47,649 bases of DNA, taken from positions 1 through 47,649 of the forward strand of contig JAIEPE010000061.1 of NCBI GenBank assembly GCA_019749915.1, in the 5' to 3' direction. The translations under genes were made by a program, and so were the position numbers. Positions within the stretch are counted from its first letter, which is position 1. Each line of letters begins with the position of its first letter. Positions 27,481 to 35,695 of the stretch are shown here, piece after piece. This DNA is from Alphaproteobacteria bacterium (GTDB taxonomy: Bacteria > Pseudomonadota > Alphaproteobacteria > UBA9655). The notes beneath the pieces were generated by a model. The model worked only from the letters and a program-made list of their open reading frames with translations, was not told the DNA's origin and searched no databases.

Positions 27481-27769
27481 AGATAGCCTCTTCTTCAACG
27501 GCACCTTTTAACCTTTTTTTAAGAGCAGCTCGATCCACAACGTCGACAGAACGATCAAAAAAACTTGTAATATGGTTCTTAAGCCCTGCGTAAGCAAAAA
27601 GATCAATAGGATTTTTAGTATTTAGATCAATAAGAATATCAATATCGCTCCCTGGGCGTTCCTCTTGACGAGCACATGAACCAAAGAGAGCGATATGATC
27701 AACGCCCATCTGACGTAATTCAGATTCATGAATTTTCAACGTTCTTAAAATATAATCTCTATACATCAT
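27470..27769 (-). CDS. mntA: MntA-like antitoxin nucleotidyltransferase
   Basis: Minimal nucleotidyltransferase of 99 residues with the GS-x10-DxD motif (FGSCARQEERPGSDIDILID) and a later conserved Asp (SVDVVD). Characterised MntA antitoxins AMPylate the HepT tyrosine to block its RNase. It overlaps hepT by 11 bases, as is usual. The first two codons are both Met (27769 and 27766). Intact here although its toxin is frameshifted, which is the tolerable order of loss for a toxin-antitoxin pair. Confidence 0.8.
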   Translation of the reverse strand: MMYRDYILRTLKIHESELRQMGVDHIALFGSCARQEERPGSDIDILIDLNTKNPIDLFAYAGLKNHITSFFDRSVDVVDRAALKKRLKGAVEEEAIYAF

Positions 27770-27863
27770 GTTCTACCCTTAAATTCTTTTATAGGATTAA
27801 GTATAGATGAAATTTGAGATTTAGGGAACGTCTAAAGAAGAAAGATCATCTATAAAAAAACTT

Positions 27864-29141
27864 TCAAACCTGCCAAACTTTGAATTGAGATGAAGCCGTT
27901 AACATTAACTCAGAAAGAGCCCAGACCAAGGCATCCAGACGGTCGGGAGATTTTATGCTGGACCGGGGAGAATAATTACACAGCTGTTCTTCAAGTTCGG
28001 GGAAGGCTACTGCATGCCAAACTTTTCCTTGCTCATAAAGGGCAGCAATAGGCTCCGCCCGCATTATTTTTCCACGGGTGGCATGTAAGGATTTGTAACT
28101 CAGGGAGGGATCAAAGGTCCGTAATAATTGCTCAACAAGCTCCCCACCCATATTAACCTCGGCCACAATACGATCAGCTTTAAGGCGCTTGTAGGCTTCA
28201 ATAGCCCTTCGAATCCATTGAGAAGGCGTGCCTTTCATGGACAGATCTTCTAAAATAACACCAATTCCATTGTGTGTGATGCCAGCGGCAATGATTCCCG
28301 TCTCGTCACTATGTTCTTTACTTGTGACTGCTGGATCAATAGCAATAACAAGGCGTTTTAAGGGCTGAGGAAGATAGGATTCTCTGGCATTCTCAATCAT
28401 TTTGTGGGTCCATAAAGCTTCCTCATTTTCTTCTAAAAGCTCTGCATAAAGCTCTTGGCGTCCTAGGCGAGTGTTCTCATAATTTTGCTTCATATAGCTA
28501 AGAAATGGTTCTGCCAAGTTGGCGGCATTCTCAAAGGTTGTTCCACGGGTGATGACGGTGTCAGGGGTTTTGATCAACTTTTTCAAAAGTGCTGTTGGAC
28601 GCGGGGTGGTTGTGATAATAACTCGAGGACATCTACCGAGTCTCAAGGCAAACATAAGTTGATCCCAGACGTGTTGGTCATAATTAAATTTGGCGAGTTC
28701 ATCAATCCAAGCCGCATCAAATTGGGGGCCACGTAATTGTTCAAAGGCATCAGCACTAAAGGTGGTTGCAACAGCGCCATTCTTCCAGGTAACTTTGCGC
28801 CTCGAAGGCTCATAAAGAGGGGTTTCTTTAGGAGGATAAATATTCAAAAGGCCAGAAGGCCCTTCGATCATAATTCTTCGGCCCTCATTTTCAGTTTCGG
28901 CAATCAATGCAATACGTCGATAAATCTTTTGATCAACCCAAGCACGAATGGTTTCAGCGCCCATGCGTGTTTTTCCAAAGCCACGCCCGGCTAAAATCAA
29001 CCAAATTTTCCAATTTCCTTTTGGCGGAAGTTGATTTGACCTTGCGACGTTCTCCCACACATAGGACGCCATTTCTTGCTTCCTTTTCTCTAGCTCGAGA
29101 GTAAGAAGCTCCTGAAAATTTTGCAGAAGAGAATTTGGCAT
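27864..29141 (-). CDS. Phage/gene-transfer-agent-type terminase large subunit
   Basis: DNA-packaging motor and nuclease of 425 residues. Walker A AGRGFGKT is at residues 51-58, Walker B WIDE at 145-148, and the RNase H-like nuclease has AIDPAVTSKE and a final SPDRLDALVWAL. The opening NQLPPKGNWKIWLILAGRG is the style of the alphaproteobacterial gene transfer agent terminase (Rhodobacter RcGTA). The start at 29141 is chosen because the residues before it are not family-like; no clear ribosome-binding site is visible. No portal, capsid, protease or tail gene is nearby, so it is an isolated remnant or a split GTA cluster. Its last 22 bases recur at 26933-26954. Confidence 0.82.
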   Translation of the reverse strand: MPNSLLQNFQELLTLELEKRKQEMASYVWENVARSNQLPPKGNWKIWLILAGRGFGKTRMGAETIRAWVDQKIYRRIALIAETENEGRRIMIEGPSGLLNIYPPKETPLYEPSRRKVTWKNGAVATTFSADAFEQLRGPQFDAAWIDELAKFNYDQHVWDQLMFALRLGRCPRVIITTTPRPTALLKKLIKTPDTVITRGTTFENAANLAEPFLSYMKQNYENTRLGRQELYAELLEENEEALWTHKMIENARESYLPQPLKRLVIAIDPAVTSKEHSDETGIIAAGITHNGIGVILEDLSMKGTPSQWIRRAIEAYKRLKADRIVAEVNMGGELVEQLLRTFDPSLSYKSLHATRGKIMRAEPIAALYEQGKVWHAVAFPELEEQLCNYSPRSSIKSPDRLDALVWALSELMLTASSQFKVWQV

Positions 29142-29160
29142 AATGATGTAAACACTAAGA

Positions 29161-30207
29161 TTAATAAGTTGTTGGATCGTCTGAAGAAACGTTGAGTTCC
29201 ATTTCTTCCTTAAATTCAAGAAGGATTTCTTCAGCTTTTTCAGGGTCTGGCACCCACGCCACATTAAAAATAGCATCTCCTTGAAAGACGAAGGGTAATT
29301 GGGTACGCCCGACGACAACACCATCAAAATTAGCCACAATATTTGTGTGGCTAAGACCTAAAGAATCGCTTACCCTTCCTAAAATATCACCTTTGATAAT
29401 CTTGTGACCAAGATCGCACATCGTGTGTAAAATACCTGTGTTAGGAGAACGTATCCACCGACTCGCAGGTGAAAGTAAGGAGGGGGTCTTGATGGCTTTA
29501 AATTTTGTTCTATCAATCATATCGAGATGAGCCATAACCCGTAAAATACCATTTTTAGCAATGCGTATTGCAAACTTATTAAAGCGCAGGGCTTCTCCAC
29601 CTTCAAAAACAACTGTGGGAATTTTTAAGCTTTCAGAAGCTTCACGCAAAGATCCGTCACGAATCTTACTTTTAAGGATAATAGGAGCCCCAAAAATAAG
29701 AGCCAGATTGAGTGCTTCTTTGCTATCAAAATCGCAGCGGATTTGCGGCAAATTAGTACGGTTATCAGATCCCGTATGAAGATCAATGCCGTGAGTGCAT
29801 TTTTTTACAATTTCATTCAGGAAAAGATTAGCAAGTTGTGCGGCTTGGGAGCCCGTCTCAGAGCCAGGAAAGCTTCTATTTAAATCACGACGATCAGGAA
29901 GATAGCGACTTTTAATAAGAACTCCAACCAGATTGACTATGGGAACAGCAATAAGAGTTCCTTTAAGGTGTTTTACGTGATGTGAGGAAAGAACATGTTT
30001 TATGGCTGCAATGCCATTTAATTCGTCACCATGAATTGCTGCGCTGACAAATAACGTTTTTCCAAGATATTTTCCGTGAATGACATAAGCCGTCAAATTA
30101 AAAGCTGGGAATTCAGGAAACATAGAGGTAGGAATACGCACAACCTTGCTGGTGCCAGGTTGGATGATTTGTCCTCCAATTTCAAATGGTTCTTGCTTTT
30201 CAGCCAT
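29161..30207 (-). CDS. Succinylglutamate desuccinylase/aspartoacylase-family zinc hydrolase
   Basis: M14-like zinc amidohydrolase fold. The zinc ligands appear as AAIHGDELNG and GIDLHTGSDN, with the downstream catalytic Glu probably in VFEGGEALRF, and PDRRDLNRSFPG is the family substrate loop. The C-terminal half (DLGHKIIKGDILG and GVVVGRT) forms the barrel domain. The substrate is not recognised: the family cleaves acyl-amino acids or N-terminal modifications. The ATG at 30207 is used because GAGATAAGATT precedes it and the earlier frame is not family-like. The terminase starts 19 bases after its stop. Confidence 0.8.
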   Translation of the reverse strand: MAEKQEPFEIGGQIIQPGTSKVVRIPTSMFPEFPAFNLTAYVIHGKYLGKTLFVSAAIHGDELNGIAAIKHVLSSHHVKHLKGTLIAVPIVNLVGVLIKSRYLPDRRDLNRSFPGSETGSQAAQLANLFLNEIVKKCTHGIDLHTGSDNRTNLPQIRCDFDSKEALNLALIFGAPIILKSKIRDGSLREASESLKIPTVVFEGGEALRFNKFAIRIAKNGILRVMAHLDMIDRTKFKAIKTPSLLSPASRWIRSPNTGILHTMCDLGHKIIKGDILGRVSDSLGLSHTNIVANFDGVVVGRTQLPFVFQGDAIFNVAWVPDPEKAEEILLEFKEEMELNVSSDDPTTY

Positions 30208-30286
30208 AATCTTATCTCTTCTTAAGCTAAGTTCAGTGTGACACAAAATATTAAAGAAATTGTTAAACTGTATTTAGCCATTTATT

Positions 30287-30313
30287 GATTCTTCGGTCTA
30301 ACTGCAGGACGTC
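30287..30313. repeat. Decayed half of family C repeat
   Basis: GATTCTTCGGTCTAACTGCA followed by GGACGTC resembles the left arm of family C (GATCCCTCGGTCAAGCCGCG followed by GGACGTC). The right arm is missing. It lies in the 190-base gap upstream of the MBL-like gene. Confidence 0.3.
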
Positions 30314-30397
30314 AATGGTATAATAATAGAGAGATTTTATGGACTCTCTCGATTCCTTTAAATATACTTTTAAAATTAAATTAATAGGAGACCCCCA

Positions 30398-31144
30398 ATG
30401 GCACCCCCTCAATCTCTTCAATTTACACCTCTCTGGCCTCATGGAGAAATTCGTGAAATTTTCAAAGATGTCTTTTTTGTTACAGGAACGAACAAAGTTC
30501 ATCATGAGGGGCATGAAATTCAAACAAGCCGTAATATGGTGATCATCCGCAGTGGTTCTGAGTTAACCTTGATCAATACGGTAAGGTTAAATGATGAAGG
30601 TCTTAGAAAGCTGGATTCTTTAGGAAAGGTTGCTCATATTCTCCGAATTGGGGCCTTTCATGGCCGTGATGATGCCTTTTATCGAAATCAATATCCAAAT
30701 TCTCTCCTTTGGACCTTAAAAGGAATGACCTATGAGAATGGCTTGAAATCCGATCGTGATTTAATCCCCGGTGGTACCATGCCGTTTTCAGGATCTTCTC
30801 TTTTTATTTTTGAAACTTCACAACTTCCCGAAGGCATTTTACATATTGAAAGGGAAGGGGGGATTCTCGTTTCCTGTGATAGCATCCAAAACATAACGTC
30901 CACAGATGACTTTTATAGTTCTGAAACGGCTCAATCCTTTCACTCTCAAGGGTTGATAAAGCCAGCAAACATTACCCCTATTTGGCTCGGGGCAACCCAT
31001 ACAAAGGCCACTGATTTTTACCGCCTTCTTAAGACAATGCAGTTCAAGCATCTTCTTACAGCCCATGGAGAGCCCTTAATAAACATTGCCTTTGAGCAAC
31101 TGAGTGAAACAATTGAACGTGTCTTTCAGAGTAAAGAAAAATGA
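30398..31144 (+). CDS. MBL-fold-like protein without the usual metal motif
   Basis: The 248-residue protein has the layout of a metallo-beta-lactamase-fold protein: VFFVTGTNKV, TLINTVRLNDEGL, a His-containing loop (GAFHGRDDAFY), VSCDSIQN and LTAHGEPLI at the end. The canonical HxHxDH is not present, only HGRDD, so metal binding is doubtful; DUF4336-type relatives look similar. GGAG lies eight bases before ATG 30398. It overlaps the deformylase-like gene by four bases (ATGA), suggesting a functional pair. Function unknown. Confidence 0.55.
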   Translation: MAPPQSLQFTPLWPHGEIREIFKDVFFVTGTNKVHHEGHEIQTSRNMVIIRSGSELTLINTVRLNDEGLRKLDSLGKVAHILRIGAFHGRDDAFYRNQYPNSLLWTLKGMTYENGLKSDRDLIPGGTMPFSGSSLFIFETSQLPEGILHIEREGGILVSCDSIQNITSTDDFYSSETAQSFHSQGLIKPANITPIWLGATHTKATDFYRLLKTMQFKHLLTAHGEPLINIAFEQLSETIERVFQSKEK

Positions 31145-31686
31145 CCCAATTATTCAAAAGCAAATTGCCATCTTATGTCATTATTAATGACCCTTCGTCT
31201 CAAAACAAGGAGGTTTTACGCACGCCCACACCACGGATCAATTTTCCTCTTGATGAGGAAACACGGGAAATTATTCGCCAGTTAGAAGAAAAATTTGATG
31301 GAGAAGAAAATTGTGGTGGCCTTGCTGCACCACAAATTGGCTATAGCAAGCGGGTTATTATTTTAGAGGCTAATGATGAAGAGCTGAAGAAATATCGGGA
31401 AGATTTTACCGACATGCTCCCTAAATCCATTTGGATTAATCCCTCCTTTAAGCCCGTTTCAAGCAAGAAAACCACCGATTGGGAAGCCTGTTTTTCAGTG
31501 GATGGCCTTGCAGGGGAAGTGCCCCGCTTTACGGAAATTATCTATGAAGCTTGGACCCCTGAGGGAGAAAAAGTGACTGGAAAGGCTAAAGGCTTTCTCG
31601 CACGCCTCATTCAACATGAAATCGATCACCTCAATGGAGTATTATTTATCGATTACGTGCCTGAAGATGAACTGGTTTCTCGATAG
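31141..31686 (+). CDS. Peptide deformylase-like protein
   Basis: Fe/Zn-dependent deformylase fold of 181 residues. Motif 1 is CGGLAAPQIG (58-67, consensus GxGLAAPQ with the first Gly replaced by Cys), motif 2 EACFS (115-119, consensus EGCLS) and motif 3 QHEIDH (158-163). Predicted metal ligands Cys117, His159 and His163 and catalytic Glu160 remain. The changed motifs suggest a secondary deformylase, with the housekeeping def elsewhere, but it could be the only one. It overlaps the preceding gene by four bases. Confidence 0.75.
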   Translation: MTQLFKSKLPSYVIINDPSSQNKEVLRTPTPRINFPLDEETREIIRQLEEKFDGEENCGGLAAPQIGYSKRVIILEANDEELKKYREDFTDMLPKSIWINPSFKPVSSKKTTDWEACFSVDGLAGEVPRFTEIIYEAWTPEGEKVTGKAKGFLARLIQHEIDHLNGVLFIDYVPEDELVSR

Positions 31687-31732
31687 ATGAAGATTTTTAT
31701 TCAGATAAATAGAGATAAAAAGCAGGAAAAAA

Positions 31733-32155
31733 ATGAAAATTAAACATGCTGTGTTGGTAACTATACTTATGGTATTTTCTACTATTTCTTCATTATCTGC
31801 TGAAATGAATTGTGGAGAAGAAAGTGCATTTAGTCCTATGTATTGGAAATGTCAAACCGCTCCCTTGATTGTAATTTCAATGCTTACAGTTATGGAGCCT
31901 ATTCTAGATGGTTTTACCGATGATGATATTGCCCAGCTCAATGCAGCATGCAAAGAAAATCCCGATAATTCAGGATGTAAAGAGACTTTTAATCAAGTCA
32001 TTAATAAAGTGCTTTCTGATACAAACAAGAAACTTCCTGATGAAATAAAGAAAAATGTAGATTTGATCCTAAAGGATATTAAACAAGACCCTCTCCATGC
32101 TCGATTTTATTCCAAAGCTGCCGAATTTCCATCTGAATCTAATGCTCAAAAATAA
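31733..32155 (+). CDS. Small secreted cysteine-containing protein
   Basis: I do not recognise the family. The 140-residue protein has a signal peptide (LVTILMVFSTISSLSA, cleavage near 23) and four cysteines after it (NCGEE, WKCQT, AACKEN, GCKET), which could form two disulfides outside the cytoplasm. The remainder is helical and charged (KEETFNQVINKV region, about 85-115). AGGA precedes ATG 31733. It stands directly upstream of the tandem exported paralogues but has no repeat. Confidence 0.6.
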   Translation: MKIKHAVLVTILMVFSTISSLSAEMNCGEESAFSPMYWKCQTAPLIVISMLTVMEPILDGFTDDDIAQLNAACKENPDNSGCKETFNQVINKVLSDTNKKLPDEIKKNVDLILKDIKQDPLHARFYSKAAEFPSESNAQK

Positions 32156-32246
32156 AATTTGAAGTTAAAAAATTAATTTTAAATATTGATGTTTTATTTT
32201 TCTTTTGCTAAATACTCATTAGATAAAATTTAACCGGTGATATCTT

Positions 32247-33809
32247 ATGATTAAAAAAAGTACGTTTTTATTTTTCTTTGTCTTTATGCTGTTAAAAACA
32301 GAAATATTTGCTATGGCAACAGAAACAGAGACAGAGGAGTCGAGAACTCGCTACATGTCTTTGCCAACAGAGACAGAAACAGAGACAGAGATAGAGGAAC
32401 CGAGAAGTCGCTACATGCCTGTTTTTATGCAAATTGTGCGTTTTCATGAGTTTTTATCTGAGGGGCAGGATGATGTTCGCAATTTTCAAAAATTGAGCGT
32501 TGCGGCTGATCTAAGTCTATCTAGTAACCTTCGTATGTACGGAGAGAAACTGTTAAAGGGAGAAATAACTGGAGATTTCTTTTTTCGAAAACTTCTTCTT
32601 GAGCCACGTTTGGAGTATCTTTTTGACCGTACAAATCTTGCTAAGTCATTAAGTTGTGTCCCTTCTGAATCTGGTTTTCTGGAATATATGCAAAAATATA
32701 GAAAAGACTTTATAGCAGAAGAAAATGAAGAGGCGAGGGCAAGAAATTTACAACGTTATCAATTTCTAAATCTTTTAGCTTCTTCTATGTTCAAGATTTT
32801 ACGGCGAGATGAGTTAAGTGATACGACAGTGAAACTATTAAGAGCTTCTCCCAAGTTATGGCCCCTCTTAAAGGGTGAAACACGTGACTTAGGCCATCCT
32901 GATGAAGCAGGAGGATATGCAATTGTTAAAGCATATTTGGAAAACTTAGAAAAGGAGGATTCCTTTGATTTCTTTGATCTTGCTTTATCTCCCCCTGCAA
33001 GAGCAGTAAAAAAAATAATACAGAAAGTTATTTGTCCTTTGTGGGAACAAGAAAAATTATTTATTGACGCTGAGTTATATGAAAATCACTTCAAAGAAAA
33101 AGTGGTTATATTTTGCTCCCCTTTAAAGGACCCGTGGATTAAGCAGACTTATTTTGAATGTGGAGTATGGGAATCGGATCTCCCTTATCCCGACTTCTTA
33201 CAACCAGCAAGCAAGCTTACCGAAACAGAAGAACTGATTCCTCTAAAACCCAGTTTCTTTGACATTTTTCCCTTTGAAAAGCTTGACGCCGAAGAAGAGA
33301 TTCCTGAGAAAGATACTTCTAGCCAGGCAAGTAGTTCTACGGGAGCAACTAGTTCTACAGAAGCAACTAATTCTACAGGAGCAACTAGCTCTACAGAAGC
33401 AACTAGTTCTACAGGAGCAACTAGTTCTACAGGAGCAAGTAGTTCTACAGGAGCAAGTAGTTCTACAGACTTTATTATGCCATCAGGCATACGTAAATTC
33501 CATGCTCTCATGCCTAAAACATCTTATCCTATAAAACAATTACTTAATGAAGATCAAAAATTTATTGATGTAATTTTTGACGAGAGACGATTTGCGAAGA
33601 TAACCTATAAAAAGTTTCAGCGTTTTTGGGAAAAGCAGAAAGGAAGGATCGCAGCAAGTCATGGAGGATCTCATCGCTTATTGATTGCTCCAAATGGAGA
33701 GTCACTCTTTGGAACCTATGCCCATGGTGGAGGACAAAAATACACTCACAAAACAATTAAATACTTACGGGCTGCCTTATGGTATATTGGGTGTCGTCCT
33801 TCAGAGTAA
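32247..33809 (+). CDS. Exported protein with hexapeptide repeat and HicA-like C-terminus (copy 1)
   Basis: The 520-residue protein has a signal peptide (FLFFFVFMLL, ending EIFAM), two similar Thr/Glu-rich segments (RTRYM, RSRYMPVF), a helical domain (about 60-290), a Ser/Thr-rich hexapeptide repeat (about 361-408) and a C-terminal domain (about 440-516). The C-terminus (SHGGSHRLLIAPNG, then AHGGGQKYTHKTIKYLRAAL) looks like HicA: GGxHR, P-x-G, a second His, and a final helix. HicA toxins are double-stranded-RNA-binding-fold RNases with the catalytic His in this position (here His476). An exported HicA-like domain is unusual. GGTGA precedes the start. The tandem paralogue begins 136 bases after its stop. 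Confidence 0.6.
   Translation: MIKKSTFLFFFVFMLLKTEIFAMATETETEESRTRYMSLPTETETETEIEEPRSRYMPVFMQIVRFHEFLSEGQDDVRNFQKLSVAADLSLSSNLRMYGEKLLKGEITGDFFFRKLLLEPRLEYLFDRTNLAKSLSCVPSESGFLEYMQKYRKDFIAEENEEARARNLQRYQFLNLLASSMFKILRRDELSDTTVKLLRASPKLWPLLKGETRDLGHPDEAGGYAIVKAYLENLEKEDSFDFFDLALSPPARAVKKIIQKVICPLWEQEKLFIDAELYENHFKEKVVIFCSPLKDPWIKQTYFECGVWESDLPYPDFLQPASKLTETEELIPLKPSFFDIFPFEKLDAEEEIPEKDTSSQASSSTGATSSTEATNSTGATSSTEATSSTGATSSTGASSSTGASSSTDFIMPSGIRKFHALMPKTSYPIKQLLNEDQKFIDVIFDERRFAKITYKKFQRFWEKQKGRIAASHGGSHRLLIAPNGESLFGTYAHGGGQKYTHKTIKYLRAALWYIGCRPSE
33327..33470 (+). repeat. In-frame 18-bp minisatellite, 8 units
   Basis: Eight 18-bp units of the form GCA-A(G/C)T-AGT-TCT-ACA-G(G/A)A encode the hexapeptide A(S/T)SST(G/E), with a few substitutions. 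The unit number differs from the paralogue (3 at 34965-35018), so the locus has expanded or contracted by unit slippage. Confidence 0.9.
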
Positions 33810-33944
33810 ATTTGTTAAGAAAATACATTTAGACCCTTGAAGTTTTTAGTCTTAAAAGGGCAAGATAAAAATATTCTTTTTAATATTTACATTTTATTTT
33901 TTTATTGCTAAGTATTTTTAGGTAAATTTTAATTGATGATTCTT

Positions 33945-35357
33945 ATGATTAAAAAAAGTACGTTTTTATTTTTCTTTGCCTTTATGCTGTTAAAAACAGA
34001 AATATTTGCTATGCCGACAGAGATAGAGGATCCGAGAAGTCGCTACATGCCTGTTTTTAGGCAAATCGTGCGTTTTCATGAGTTTTTATGTGAGGAGCAG
34101 AATGATATTCCAGATTTTCAAAAAGAGACCCTTAATGCTGACCTAACTCTAGCTAGTAAAACGCTTGAGTCTGGAGAGAAACTGTTAAATGGAGAAGTAA
34201 CAGGAGATATATTTTTCCGTCAGATTCTTCTCTTACGTATGAAGTATCTTTTAGAACGTACAAATCTTGCTACGACATTAAGTTGTGTCCCTTCTGAATC
34301 TGATTTTTTGAAATATATGCAAAAATATAATAAAAAATTTATAGCAGAAGAAAATGAAGAGGCGAGGGCAAGAAATTTACAACGTTATCAATTTCTAAAT
34401 CTCTTATCTTCTTCTATGTTCAGGATTTTGAGGCGAGATGAATTAAGTGAAGCGACAGTGAAACTATTAAGAGCTTCTCCCAAGTTATGGCCTCTCTTAA
34501 AGGGTGAAACACATGACTTAGGCCATCCTGATGATGCAGGGGGATATGCAATTATTAAAGCATACTTGCAACAATTTAGGGAGTATGAATCGCAGCAGGG
34601 CTTCAATCCCCCTATGAGAGCAGTACTAGACATACGAAATAGGCGTACATGCTCCTTGTGGGAACAAGAAAAATTACGTAACGATGCGGCGTTATTTGAA
34701 GCTCACTTCACAAAAAAGACACGTTTTATTCCTTTTAAAGTGTTTGGCAACGTCAAGGATCAAGGTATTTACCTAGAATTGACTCCTTTTGAGTGTGGAC
34801 TATGGGAACAAAATCTTCCTTACCCCACTTTCTTGCAACCAACAAGCTCTTCCGCTGAGGCAGAAGAGGTAATCTTCCTCAAAGAGCCCAGTTTCTTTGA
34901 TACTTTTCCATTCGAAGAGCTTGACGCCGAAGAAGAGATTCCTGAGAAAGATACTTCTAGCCAGGCAAGTAGTTCTACAGGAGCAAGTAGTTCTACAGGA
35001 GCAAGTAGTTCTACAGATTTTATTATGCCATCAGGTGTCCGTAAATTTCATGAGTTCATCCCTTCATCCCTCTATGAAGTTAGGAAGCTAAAGAAAAAAG
35101 ATCAGAGTTTTATTGAGAGTATTTTTGATGCAAGAGAGTTTAAAAGTATAACTTACGGTGATTTTGAAACTTTTTGGATCAAACAAGGTGGAAGGGTAGT
35201 AGGAAGTCATGGAGGGTCTCATCGTCTTCTAGTTGGTCCTAATGGAGACTCTCTCTCTGGAACCTATACTCATGGTAGAGGACAGACATATACTCCTAAG
35301 ACAATTAAATACTTGCGGGCTGCCTTATGGTATATTGGGTGTCGTCCTTCAGAGTAG
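33945..35357 (+). CDS. Exported protein with hexapeptide repeat and HicA-like C-terminus (copy 2)
   Basis: Tandem paralogue of the preceding gene. The start ATG 33945 is chosen because it aligns with copy 1 (MIKKSTFLFFF), and GATGA precedes it; in-frame TTG/ATG at 33933-33936 are also possible. It keeps the signal peptide ending IFAM, the helical domain and the HicA-like C-terminus with GGSH (His426 of 470 residues). The hexapeptide repeat has only three units. The final 19 residues, from KTIKYL to the C-terminus, equal those of copy 1. The upstream 75 bases also align between the copies, so promoter and gene were duplicated together. Function is unknown; an exported RNA-binding protein or toxin is inference. 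Confidence 0.6.
   Translation: MIKKSTFLFFFAFMLLKTEIFAMPTEIEDPRSRYMPVFRQIVRFHEFLCEEQNDIPDFQKETLNADLTLASKTLESGEKLLNGEVTGDIFFRQILLLRMKYLLERTNLATTLSCVPSESDFLKYMQKYNKKFIAEENEEARARNLQRYQFLNLLSSSMFRILRRDELSEATVKLLRASPKLWPLLKGETHDLGHPDDAGGYAIIKAYLQQFREYESQQGFNPPMRAVLDIRNRRTCSLWEQEKLRNDAALFEAHFTKKTRFIPFKVFGNVKDQGIYLELTPFECGLWEQNLPYPTFLQPTSSSAEAEEVIFLKEPSFFDTFPFEELDAEEEIPEKDTSSQASSSTGASSSTGASSSTDFIMPSGVRKFHEFIPSSLYEVRKLKKKDQSFIESIFDAREFKSITYGDFETFWIKQGGRVVGSHGGSHRLLVGPNGDSLSGTYTHGRGQTYTPKTIKYLRAALWYIGCRPSE
34965..35018 (+). repeat. In-frame 18-bp minisatellite, 3 units
   Basis: Three copies of the same 18-bp unit (GCAAGTAGTTCTACAGGA type) that occurs eight times in the neighbouring paralogue. The last unit ends ACAGAT. 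Confidence 0.9.
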
Positions 35358-35436
35358 TTGAATGTTAAAAAGTCCTAAACACGGTAAAAACTCTAAGAAA
35401 ATTAGAAAAAGCTTAATAAAAAATTGGAAGAAAAAA

Positions 35437-35597
35437 GAGGTTTAATCTTCAAAATCTTGCAATTTTTTTATGAGAAATGATCGCTATATATTATTACTGA
35501 TACCTCTCCGGATGTCATTCCCGCGTAGGCGAGAATCCAGAAATATTTGTTTTATTTCAGCTAGTTAAAATGGATCCCCGCTTCCGCGGGGATGACA
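35437..35597. repeat. Repeat D, copy 2, with GC-rich palindrome
   Basis: The first 89 bases (to 35525) match 26670-26756, including GAGGTTTAAT. The palindrome has arms TGTCATTCCCGCG (35513-35525) and CGCGGGGATGACA (35585-35597), with GAATCCAG and GGATCC inside. Together with repeats B and C it represents the intergenic palindromes of this genome. No gene is seen in 35358-35695. Confidence 0.75.
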
Positions 35598-35695
35598 AAG
35601 GGAGGGAAGAAAAGAGGGTAAAGTGCTTTATTGGGGGTTTTTAACAGTCGACAGAGTAAAATTGACAGAAAAGTACATAAAAACCACTACATTGA

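Noticed and set aside
19231-27769. Defence island from two MNT/HEPN modules
   Set aside because: The two modules are about 7.5 kb apart with efflux and housekeeping genes between them, and no other defence genes are visible.
27864-30207. Prophage region around the terminase
   Set aside because: No portal, capsid, tail, lysis or integrase gene is within the window; neighbours are ordinary metabolic genes.
33327-33470. CRISPR-like array of short repeats
   Set aside because: Units are 18 bp and contiguous with no spacers, and they are in frame within a protein.
33185-33511. Minus-strand open frame rich in VELVAPVEL
   Set aside because: It is the shadow of the 18-bp coding repeat on the opposite strand; the plus-strand frame has a signal peptide, a ribosome-binding site and a paralogue.
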